A program made the translations under genes and the position numbers. This document shows, piece after piece, positions 24,281-31,501 of a DNA stretch of 64,000 nt. The stretch is taken from positions 1 through 64,000 of the forward strand of contig CAMCXO010000003.1 of the NCBI GenBank assembly GCA_945883565.1. Reading direction: 5' to 3'. Under the pieces are notes generated by a model. It made no database searches. It saw nothing but the letters and a program-made list of their open reading frames with translations, and had not been told where the DNA came from. The stretch is from Chryseobacterium gleum. GTDB taxonomy: Bacteria; Bacteroidota; Bacteroidia; Flavobacteriales; Schleiferiaceae. Position 1 is the first letter of the stretch; each line of letters opens with the position of its first letter.

Positions 24281-26233
24281 TTAGAAAAATACTTTTAGTT
24301 CGATCAGGGTTTCCTGACCTTGAAAATGGTCGAGTGCAAAACTTTTATCCTGGAAATAGAACCACCGGTGCCTAAAGAATATGCCAGCATTTGGCCCCAA
24401 CGATTGATCAAAGCCTAGTCCGAGGCCCCAGCCTTCCTGATCCCTTGGACGGTAGCTTTCAACATCGATGTCAGTGGCATAATTACCTAAACTCCTTTCA
24501 TAACCTGCATAGGCATTGGCATATAAGCCAGAACGCACTTTCCAAAAGGCTTCTAATTCATTGCTGTACAATCTTAGATATGGACTTGGGTTTACTACAG
24601 GGACCATTGACCAGTGCTTTTGAACGCTTTGGTACCTACCCAAGAAAAACACATACAAAGGGTGCTTTATGCTGTTGGTTTTGTACTTTACATGCGCTTC
24701 GAGAGTAGAAAAGTGCTTGCGGTGAATGGGTTGCCCAGCTTGATCGTCGTTTAGCTGTACGGTTTCGAAAACATCGCGGTAAATAACCGATTGACGGCCA
24801 TAAGGCCCAATATTCTGCGGAAAATCCCAACGCCAAAACCGCGAACGGGTTAGTTGATTAACCGCGTGTGAAAAGGTGATTTGATTTGAAATGGCTTCAA
24901 TTTCGGCTGCTGCGCCTAAGCCTAAACTTAGCTTAACCCGTCCAATGGCAAATTGAGAATTTAAATTAAGCCCTTGACGGTTGTTTGTAAGTAATCCCAA
25001 TGGCAATACAGAACTGGCAAAAGGCCGTAATAAAGCCCCACTCCCAATATTGGTATTGCCTTCGGTGGGTGCTGGTATTTCGCTTACCGCCACATTCCAA
25101 TACAAGGCATTGTTGTTAACCACATTTGGGCTAACTCTAAAAGCCTGAATTTCGATTGGGATGAGACTGATTTTTTTGGATGTTGTAAATTTTAGGTTGA
25201 TGGCCTCGCCCCAATCAAGTGTATAGGTCGGGGTGGTGTAATTGCCAATTCCCCCTTCGAGATGAGCCGTAAACAAAGGATGAGACCAATGGCCTTCTAA
25301 GGTATGTACCTGAAAGCCTACCGAGTTACGGGCGTTGGTGTCTATGTACGTAAGGCCATTTAAGCTGTTAAATGCCAACCAATTACTACCAAACGTCTTT
25401 TTAATTTTCCCACCAAAAGTGTTGTTTGGAATGCTTAAAAATCCGCCATTTAGCTCGGTTTTACCATACATCATACTAACGTTCCAACCCCCTGGTAAAG
25501 CCAAAGCTTCACCAATAAAACCTTGAACCGCCCTTTCGCCAAAACGTGTATCCTGAAATACCTCGCCCGATTCGTATAAAGCATTGTAGCGCTCGCCTAT
25601 TTCTACACCGATGGGATCCCAGGGTGCCCTTTCGTTTAAGGTCCACCGGTAGTAGCCTTTAAAAGATGCCAAGGTTAAATCAGAAATGCTGTACCAGTGT
25701 ATTCCACCCAAACGCAAGTTAAAGGTTCCGAAAGTAGAAGCATAGCTTGCAAAAATGTTCAAACCCAAATTAAGGCCTAAAGAAGATCCCAATCGGGTTC
25801 CACCTAGAGGATCGAAAACGGTTGGGCGGTTATTCTCGCTTACTTGACCACTGTAAGCCGGTTGAACAACTCCGTTTAAGAACTGAAAGGCAAACAAATC
25901 GAAGCCCCAAGAAAATTGGTCGTTTGGTCTGCCTGATATATTTAGCATTAAATTGGGCAATTGGCTATCGTCTCCTATAAAAATGCTTCTCGGATTTACG
26001 ACATTGTTTCCATCTGCCGTTAAGGCATAAGGTAAATCTTGTTGGGTATAGGTACCGAAAAATCTATAAAAACCGCTTAAATTCCATTTATAGGTTTTAG
26101 GTAGCTCGGTTTTCGGAAAAATACCCGAACTCAAATTAAACAGACTGGAATCGCTGGCAGTTTGAGCTTTAACCCCAAGGCCCAAAAACAACAATGAAGC
26201 TGTAAACAGCAAAAGTTTATTAACTGAATACAT
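24281..26233 (-). CDS. Outer-membrane beta-barrel protein, glucan operon (barrel A)
   Basis: This 650-residue exported protein has a signal peptide (MYSVNKLLLFTASLLFLGLG, cut near VKAQ). From about residue 45 it is a long run of alternating strands (YKWNLSGFYRFFGTY, FNLRLGGIHWYSI, LGLNLGLNIFASYA) ending in ELKVFF, with the C-terminal Phe typical of BAM substrates. It lacks a TonB plug and any catalytic motif. It shows no clear similarity to the adjacent barrel B beyond general barrel composition. The start overlaps the symporter stop by 14 bp. I infer an outer-membrane channel or structural barrel that replaces SusC in this locus; a porin, secretion or adhesion role cannot be excluded. Confidence 0.6.
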   Translation of the reverse strand: MYSVNKLLLFTASLLFLGLGVKAQTASDSSLFNLSSGIFPKTELPKTYKWNLSGFYRFFGTYTQQDLPYALTADGNNVVNPRSIFIGDDSQLPNLMLNISGRPNDQFSWGFDLFAFQFLNGVVQPAYSGQVSENNRPTVFDPLGGTRLGSSLGLNLGLNIFASYASTFGTFNLRLGGIHWYSISDLTLASFKGYYRWTLNERAPWDPIGVEIGERYNALYESGEVFQDTRFGERAVQGFIGEALALPGGWNVSMMYGKTELNGGFLSIPNNTFGGKIKKTFGSNWLAFNSLNGLTYIDTNARNSVGFQVHTLEGHWSHPLFTAHLEGGIGNYTTPTYTLDWGEAINLKFTTSKKISLIPIEIQAFRVSPNVVNNNALYWNVAVSEIPAPTEGNTNIGSGALLRPFASSVLPLGLLTNNRQGLNLNSQFAIGRVKLSLGLGAAAEIEAISNQITFSHAVNQLTRSRFWRWDFPQNIGPYGRQSVIYRDVFETVQLNDDQAGQPIHRKHFSTLEAHVKYKTNSIKHPLYVFFLGRYQSVQKHWSMVPVVNPSPYLRLYSNELEAFWKVRSGLYANAYAGYERSLGNYATDIDVESYRPRDQEGWGLGLGFDQSLGPNAGIFFRHRWFYFQDKSFALDHFQGQETLIELKVFF

Positions 26234-27845
26234 ACCAAACGGCCATTATAAGCACAATTAAACCCGCAGTAAGCCAAGTGTTTGTGGTAGAACTGCCTTT
26301 ATCAACACCTGTTTTAGAATACATAACGGCCAATGCTTTTGGCTCTAGGGCAGAGGGTTTTAACGAACTGGCCGCCAAAAGAACCAAGGCGCATACCACA
26401 AACAAGAAAAAAGCAAAATGCAAGAAATTGATGTTGGCGTAGGTTAACCAAATACCGTCCAAACCGTCCTTATTTAGCTCCAAAAGCAACCGAAGCAAAC
26501 CAAGAGCGGCTCCGGTTAATAAGGTCATTTTGGCCCCAAAAGCATTGATTTGTTTATAAAACAGGCCAAGCAAAAACACAGCCGCTATGGGTGGGGAGAT
26601 ATAAGCCTGAATGCTTTGTAGCTTTTGAAACAAGCCTCCCTCTATTAATTTCAGCATGGGTATCCAAAGCAAGCCTAAACCTATGAGCACAACGGTTGCC
26701 ATCTGCCCCACAAAAACAAGCTTTTTTTCTGGGGTCTCCGGAAAATACTTGCGGTATATATCCATGGTAAACAGGGTGCTACAAGAATTAAAAACCGAAG
26801 AAAGGGAACTCATTAATGCAGCCAACAAACCCGCCACCACCAAACCTCTTAAACCGGCAGGAAGCAATTGCATGGTTAAAGCTGGCAAAGCAGCGTCGTA
26901 TTCCACTTGACCTTGGGCATTTATAGGCAATTGCAACAAACCTTTTTGAGCCAACGCAAAAGCTATTACCCCGGGAATAACAAAAATGAAAATGGGAAGG
27001 AGCTTTAAATAGCCTGCAAAAATGGTGCTCTGCCTGGCCACTTTAACATTTTTAGCCGATAGAACCCGTTGAACTATAAACTGATCGGTACACCAATACC
27101 AAACACCTAAAATGGGCGCTCCAAATAAAATGCCTGTCCACGGAAAGTCTGGATCGCTCATTGGTCTCCACAAACTCAAAGCATCCTCGCCCGCTATGGC
27201 CTTTACTTCGCCCCATCCGCCAGCCGCATCTAATCCAAATACAGTTAAAGCTATTGCGCCAGCCAGAAAAATAAACATCTGAATCATATCGGTGTAAACC
27301 ACTGCCCTTAAGCCTCCAAATAGAGTATAGATGCCGGTTGCTACGACCACCACAATAGCGCCGGTCCAAAAATCGATACCCAGTAAAGAAGTAAAAATGA
27401 TGCCACCTGCAGCAATGGTTACCGAGATTTTGGTGAGGACATATGAAACAATCGATACCCATGACAAATACCCACGCGACCAAGAATCGTATCGCCTTTC
27501 TAAAAATTCGGGCATGGTAAATACTCCACTTTTCAAATAAAATGGAACAAAAAGCCATCCTAAAAGAATTAAAATGAGAGCCGCTAATATTTCGAATTGT
27601 GCGGCCGGAAAGTCACCTGAAGCACCGGCTCCAGCTAAACCAACCAAATGTTCGCTGCCAATATTTGAAGCAAAAAGCGATGCGCCTATCGCAAACCATC
27701 CTAAACTTCGTCCTCCTAAAAAGTATTCACTACTTGAGGCTTCTTCTCCTTTTTTTCTTTGGCGCGAAGAAAACATAGCCACACCAAAAACCAAGGCAAA
27801 ATAGCCTAAAACAATGCTGTAGTCTATGAGGTGCAGTTTGTTCAT
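26220..27845 (-). CDS. SSS-family sodium/sugar symporter
   Basis: This 541-residue inner-membrane symporter of the sodium:solute symporter family is related to SGLT. About 14 hydrophobic helices are visible. SEYFLGGRSLGWFAIGASLFASNIGSEHLVGLAGAG is the region around the first SSS helices, and MSSLSSVFNSCSTLFTMD is the conserved SSS segment before the late helices with the serines used for sodium binding in vSGLT. It would import glucose or a short oligosaccharide released in the periplasm. It overlaps the GH-A glycosidase gene by 4 bp and barrel A by 14 bp, so its expression is tied to the glucan operon. The exact sugar cannot be read from sequence. Confidence 0.9.
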   Translation of the reverse strand: MNKLHLIDYSIVLGYFALVFGVAMFSSRQRKKGEEASSSEYFLGGRSLGWFAIGASLFASNIGSEHLVGLAGAGASGDFPAAQFEILAALILILLGWLFVPFYLKSGVFTMPEFLERRYDSWSRGYLSWVSIVSYVLTKISVTIAAGGIIFTSLLGIDFWTGAIVVVVATGIYTLFGGLRAVVYTDMIQMFIFLAGAIALTVFGLDAAGGWGEVKAIAGEDALSLWRPMSDPDFPWTGILFGAPILGVWYWCTDQFIVQRVLSAKNVKVARQSTIFAGYLKLLPIFIFVIPGVIAFALAQKGLLQLPINAQGQVEYDAALPALTMQLLPAGLRGLVVAGLLAALMSSLSSVFNSCSTLFTMDIYRKYFPETPEKKLVFVGQMATVVLIGLGLLWIPMLKLIEGGLFQKLQSIQAYISPPIAAVFLLGLFYKQINAFGAKMTLLTGAALGLLRLLLELNKDGLDGIWLTYANINFLHFAFFLFVVCALVLLAASSLKPSALEPKALAVMYSKTGVDKGSSTTNTWLTAGLIVLIMAVWYVFS

Positions 27846-29206
27846 GGTTCTAAACTGTTAGATGTAGTAGGGATATCGAGAGACGGGGTTTTCCATTCTA
27901 TCCATTGTGAAGGGCCTTGTCCTAAAGGCCTGGGATAGGCATAAAAGGGCAAATTGGCATAACCAACTTTACCTAAAGGGTCAACAATTTTGACATAAAG
28001 TCGATAAGCACCTTCGGTAGCTGGAATTCTTAAATCCGCACCATTAAAACCTTCTTTACTAATATGACCCGAAATGGTATTTAAAGCTAGTTCGGCGTCA
28101 CCGCCTGCTTTGGTATTACTGGCTTCAGGCATAAGGGTCCAAAGCACTTTAATTCTATCGTTATCGGGATCACTGCAAACCAAACTCACTTTAACTTTGC
28201 TTCCGGTATAAAACACATTATCACCAAGTTCGGTCTCGGATATTATTTTGATCTCACTTACTACAGGTGCTTGGTTGGCCGGCAAACTGCCTTTCCAATG
28301 TTTTTGAAGCATGTCTATTGGCCGAGTTGGCCTTCCTTGGGCATCAAACAATCCATACCAAGTTTCGGTGGTCTCTTGTTTTTGTCCCCATAAAAAAACA
28401 TAACTTCCTACTAATCCGTCGGCTTTAAAAGGCAAAATGTGTTTGGCATAACGCTCGTTATAGCTGTTGGACTTTTCTTCGCTATTCTGTTCAATTGGGG
28501 CGTCCCACGAAGTTTTAGCTACTTCCCAATGACCATTTGGCCCCCATTCGGTAATCATATAAGCTTTGTTCCAGCCATATTGTCGAATGGTTTTTGGCAC
28601 TTTGGCTAAATCGCCATAAGTATTAATCCCCAGAATATCGATATCGGGTGCCTTTTGTTTAATCCAGAAAACTTCATTTGAATCTAATCCGGCTGTTACC
28701 GTTGAAGTTGGATGATTAGGGTCGACTTCGTGAACCATTTTGGCTATTTCTTGGATGGCGTCCCAAACTTTTATATTCGAGTAAAAAAGATCCACTTCAT
28801 TGCCAATTCCCCACAACAAAATCGCAGGATGATTCTTCAATTCTTCCACTGCGGCCTTGAAATGGTTAAACTGACGCTGAACGGCTATCGGATCGTCGTA
28901 ATCAAAACCGTGGCGCTCATGCCCTACCCAAAGTCCAACCATTACTGTAAGACCCCTATCGTGTGCTAAATCGAGTACTTGTTTTGCATCATCTATGCCC
29001 CATGTTCGAATAGAATTGGCTCCTATTTCAACAGCCACATCCAAATGAACATGTCCTCCAACCCCTTTTACATAATAGGGCTGATTGTCTCTATAAAGTG
29101 TCCATTTCTCGGCACTCTGTCGAACTTCAACTTTAATGGCTTGTCCCAACAAAGTTGAAGTTTGGCATAAAACGGCCAAGAGGATAAGAACCGGAACGGT
29201 TTTCAT
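27842..29206 (-). CDS. Clan GH-A glycosidase (GH2-barrel/GH158-like)
   Basis: This 454-residue exported enzyme has a signal peptide (1-21), a TIM barrel (about 35-305) and an Ig/PKD-like C-terminal domain (about 312-425, with DPDNDRIKVLWTLMPEAS). The acid/base glutamate is in LWGIGNEVDLF (Glu137) and the nucleophile in YMITEWGPNGHWE (Glu220), the two-glutamate layout of clan GH-A. The barrel resembles the GH2 C-terminal catalytic domain without its beta-sandwiches; GH158 endo-beta-1,3-glucanases are another candidate. In this operon a beta-glucan substrate is expected. The gene follows the regulator gene after 3 bp and overlaps the symporter gene by 4 bp. The family number needs a profile search. 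Confidence 0.8.
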   Translation of the reverse strand: MKTVPVLILLAVLCQTSTLLGQAIKVEVRQSAEKWTLYRDNQPYYVKGVGGHVHLDVAVEIGANSIRTWGIDDAKQVLDLAHDRGLTVMVGLWVGHERHGFDYDDPIAVQRQFNHFKAAVEELKNHPAILLWGIGNEVDLFYSNIKVWDAIQEIAKMVHEVDPNHPTSTVTAGLDSNEVFWIKQKAPDIDILGINTYGDLAKVPKTIRQYGWNKAYMITEWGPNGHWEVAKTSWDAPIEQNSEEKSNSYNERYAKHILPFKADGLVGSYVFLWGQKQETTETWYGLFDAQGRPTRPIDMLQKHWKGSLPANQAPVVSEIKIISETELGDNVFYTGSKVKVSLVCSDPDNDRIKVLWTLMPEASNTKAGGDAELALNTISGHISKEGFNGADLRIPATEGAYRLYVKIVDPLGKVGYANLPFYAYPRPLGQGPSQWIEWKTPSLDIPTTSNSLEP

Positions 29207-29209
29207 AGT

Positions 29210-29983
29210 TTAGAGTTCAAAGGAAAAACCTTTCTGCTTAAGTTCAAAATAACGTTCAGGATCAAAGGCGTACAATCGGGCCGGTCTGTGCGACACATTT
29301 GTTTGCATTTCATCTAAATCTTTGAGCAACTTCATGCTCAAAATTTTCTTTCTAAAATTGCCCTTATCGAATTTTTCATTCAATACGGCTTCATAAAGCT
29401 TCTGCAGGTCGTTTAGAGTAAACTTATTAGGTAGGAGTTCAAAGCCCAATGGCTCCCTTCTTACCCTAACTTTCAACTTTTCAATGGCCTTTTCCAGTAT
29501 TTCATCGTGGTCAAAAGCCAGTGCTTCAATTTGATCCAATTTATGCCATTTGGTCTGATCGGCCCAAGATGATGGCTGAGTATCGTAGTTTTCAATTCGA
29601 ATCAATGCGATGTAAGCTACGGTTACCACTCGCCCCAATGGATGTCTGTCTACACGCCCAAATGATTTTATTTGTTGCATAAACACCTCTCTAATACCGG
29701 TCAAACTTTCGAGAACCCTTTGAGCGGCATTATCTAGGTTTTCATTGGGGTAAACCAAATCTCCAGGAATGGCCCATCGGTGTTTATATGGGGCTACACC
29801 CCTTTCTATAAGAAGCACTTTGATATCGTTGCCGTCAAAACCAAATACCACACAATCTACCGACAATCCAAAATGGAAAAACTCATTTAAAGGAATTCCA
29901 TAATTGGGTTCATCGTTGTGGCTCTTTTGCAAACCAGCTTCTAATGTAGCACCATTGGCCAACTCATCAAAGTCTCTTCTCAT
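29210..29983 (-). CDS. Nudix-related transcriptional regulator (NrtR/AraR type)
   Basis: This 257-residue predicted DNA-binding regulator has an N-terminal Nudix domain (about 38-170) and a C-terminal winged helix (about 180-235: PNKFTLNDLQKLYEAVL, NFRKKIL). The Nudix box is degenerate: after Gly74 the expected REUxEExGU reads RVLESLTGI (89-97), so the three metal-binding glutamates are Val, Ser and Leu. It should therefore sense a ligand rather than hydrolyse it, as in AraR-type regulators. As first gene of the operon it probably controls the locus, including itself. The intergenic region upstream (29984-30078) has a weak promoter and a TGCACT-N6-AGTGCA palindrome that could be its operator. 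Confidence 0.88.
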   Translation of the reverse strand: MRRDFDELANGATLEAGLQKSHNDEPNYGIPLNEFFHFGLSVDCVVFGFDGNDIKVLLIERGVAPYKHRWAIPGDLVYPNENLDNAAQRVLESLTGIREVFMQQIKSFGRVDRHPLGRVVTVAYIALIRIENYDTQPSSWADQTKWHKLDQIEALAFDHDEILEKAIEKLKVRVRREPLGFELLPNKFTLNDLQKLYEAVLNEKFDKGNFRKKILSMKLLKDLDEMQTNVSHRPARLYAFDPERYFELKQKGFSFEL

Positions 29984-30002
29984 CTCTTAAGTTTTGAAAC
30001 CA

Positions 30003-30030
30003 TTAAGGTAAGAGAAGGCCGCCTGATCAA
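30003..30030 (-). promoter_or_regulatory. Weak candidate promoter of the glucan operon
   Basis: On the minus strand TTG (30030-30028), 17 bp, then TACCTTAA (30010-30003) matches TTG-N17-TAnnTT with two mismatches in the -7 element. It lies 20 bp before the regulator ATG but is intertwined with the terminator hairpin of the upstream gene. Confidence 0.3.
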
Positions 30031-30045
30031 CCAAACGGCCCTTCT
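30013..30045 (-). terminator. Imperfect hairpin after the 452-residue T9SS gene
   Basis: AGAAGGCCG (30013-30021) pairs with CGGCCCTTCT (30036-30045) with one bulged base. The following minus-strand sequence is only moderately T-rich, so termination may be partial, leaving read-through into the glucan operon possible. Confidence 0.4.
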
Positions 30046-30053
30046 ACCCCCCA

Positions 30054-30071
30054 TGCACTCAGCAAAGTGCA
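30054..30071. promoter_or_regulatory. Palindrome TGCACT-N6-AGTGCA, possible operator
   Basis: A perfect 6-bp dyad lies 71 bp upstream of the Nudix-type regulator gene. It could be an operator for that regulator, or part of the 3' end of the preceding gene's transcript. Confidence 0.25.
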
Positions 30072-30078
30072 ATGCTTA

Positions 30079-31437
30079 TTAATTGTGCTTAATCCAATTG
30101 AAGCGAAACACTAGTTCTTTGTTTTTCACTTCTCCCGTATAAACACCAACAGGAAGATGCTCCACGTTGATTTGAGCTTCTTTGCCATTTACTACAGTTT
30201 CAAGGACTTGCTGACCCATAGTGTTGAAGAATTTTACCTCAGCGTTCTGCAAATGGCCTATTGCTGAAAGATCAAGATTTATAATGTGTTTAGCCGGGTT
30301 TGGATACACTTTCACAGAGAGTGCGTTGAAATCAACAGCAGAGAAAATATCGCAAACATCGCAGCTTGCCCAACATACAGGCAGTAAACTTTGGTCGCCA
30401 GATACGATGTGCAAACGATTCACAAAATTGCCATCGGTAAATGTGCATGGATCTCCAGAAGTAAGCTGTTCGTCTACAGTCCATCCATCTAAAGTGAATT
30501 TATACTGTATAGTATCGCCGATTGGAAGTGTAACACTCAATTCGAAAATGCTGTCGTTGTTGGCATCGGTCATAACAGCACAGCTACCACACCAATTGTT
30601 AAAGGTGCCATTCAAATTCACCATATTATAGGATGGTCCGGTATATTCAGATAAATCGATTTGAAAGAGAATATTAGCCGAAGTAGGCCCAGAACCGCAT
30701 GAAGCACAGCTGGACCAACAAACCGAAGGCAAAGTAGTGTCTCCGTTTAAAATGGCAATTCGGTTGGTAAAACCGGAACTCGTAAACGTACAAGGATCTC
30801 CGGGTAGAAGCGTTTCATCATCATTGAAATTGTCTACCACGAATTTGTACAAAATGGTGTCATAAGCGGCGGGAACAGAAACAAGTCCCTCGTATATGCC
30901 GTCACCATCACCATCGAACAACTCGTTGCAAATTCCACAGAAGCTATTGAAATTCCCAGCAACAAAAACCTGATTATAAGTAGGGACGTAGTCGCTCATG
31001 TCGACTTTAAAAATCACGTTCTTGGATATTGGGCTTCCGGCACAAGCCGAACAACTTCCCCAACAAACAATGGGAAGTGTAGCATTTCCAGTTATGTTCA
31101 ATATACGATTGGTAAAAGTGCCTACCGTTTGGGTACAGGCAGACCCGGGAACTAAAAGCTCTTGACCAGACCAATTGTCGTGGGCAAATTTGTATTCAAT
31201 AAAAGTTGCAGTGATCGAATCAACAGTAACCTCCCAAATGTCATCGCCATCTGGGTCCGACATCGGGTGACAAGATGCGCCGCACCAGTTATTGAACGTA
31301 CCATTAACTTCGGGAGTAGTAAAATTGGCGGTATAATCGCTCATATCGAGCCTAAAAGTGATGCTGTAGTATTGCGCTTGTGCAAATGCAGGCATCAACA
31401 GCACAAGCATAAGCCACTGTTTCAAAGTCGTTTTCAT
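30079..31437 (-). CDS. T9SS-secreted protein with three six-Cys modules
   Basis: This 452-residue secreted protein has a signal peptide (1-22), three tandem copies of the six-cysteine module found in the GH16 enzyme (about 23-132, 140-243, 252-353) and a type A T9SS sorting domain (about 365-452; SVKVYPNPAKHIINLDL, then LPVGVYTGEV). Each module shows FxxxMSDY-like first strand, FNxWCGxC or close variant, a DxDxD-type acidic stretch, E/QYKF, GDPCT, FxNR and VCWxSCxxC. There is no catalytic domain. I infer that it is displayed on or released from the surface and binds the same glucan as the GH16 module. It lies between the operon regulator gene and the longer module protein gene. Confidence 0.8.
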   Translation of the reverse strand: MKTTLKQWLMLVLLMPAFAQAQYYSITFRLDMSDYTANFTTPEVNGTFNNWCGASCHPMSDPDGDDIWEVTVDSITATFIEYKFAHDNWSGQELLVPGSACTQTVGTFTNRILNITGNATLPIVCWGSCSACAGSPISKNVIFKVDMSDYVPTYNQVFVAGNFNSFCGICNELFDGDGDGIYEGLVSVPAAYDTILYKFVVDNFNDDETLLPGDPCTFTSSGFTNRIAILNGDTTLPSVCWSSCASCGSGPTSANILFQIDLSEYTGPSYNMVNLNGTFNNWCGSCAVMTDANNDSIFELSVTLPIGDTIQYKFTLDGWTVDEQLTSGDPCTFTDGNFVNRLHIVSGDQSLLPVCWASCDVCDIFSAVDFNALSVKVYPNPAKHIINLDLSAIGHLQNAEVKFFNTMGQQVLETVVNGKEAQINVEHLPVGVYTGEVKNKELVFRFNWIKHN

Positions 31438-31451
31438 TGGGTAGTGATTTT

Positions 31452-31487
31452 TAAGAAAACCTGCCGGAAGCTTTCACTGCCGGCAGG
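31452..31487 (-). terminator. Terminator of the 809-residue module protein gene
   Basis: CCTGCCGG (31460-31467) and CCGGCAGG (31480-31487) form a perfect 8-bp stem. Reading the minus strand it is followed by TTTTCTT, so it should stop transcription 15 bp after the stop codon at 31502. Confidence 0.75.
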
Positions 31488-31501
31488 CCACTCAATTAAT
31501 A

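Noticed and set aside
22574-26233. The two barrels considered as SusC/TonB-dependent receptors
   Set aside because: Both are shorter than SusC (about 1000 residues) and I see no TonB box, carboxypeptidase-like domain or plug signature.
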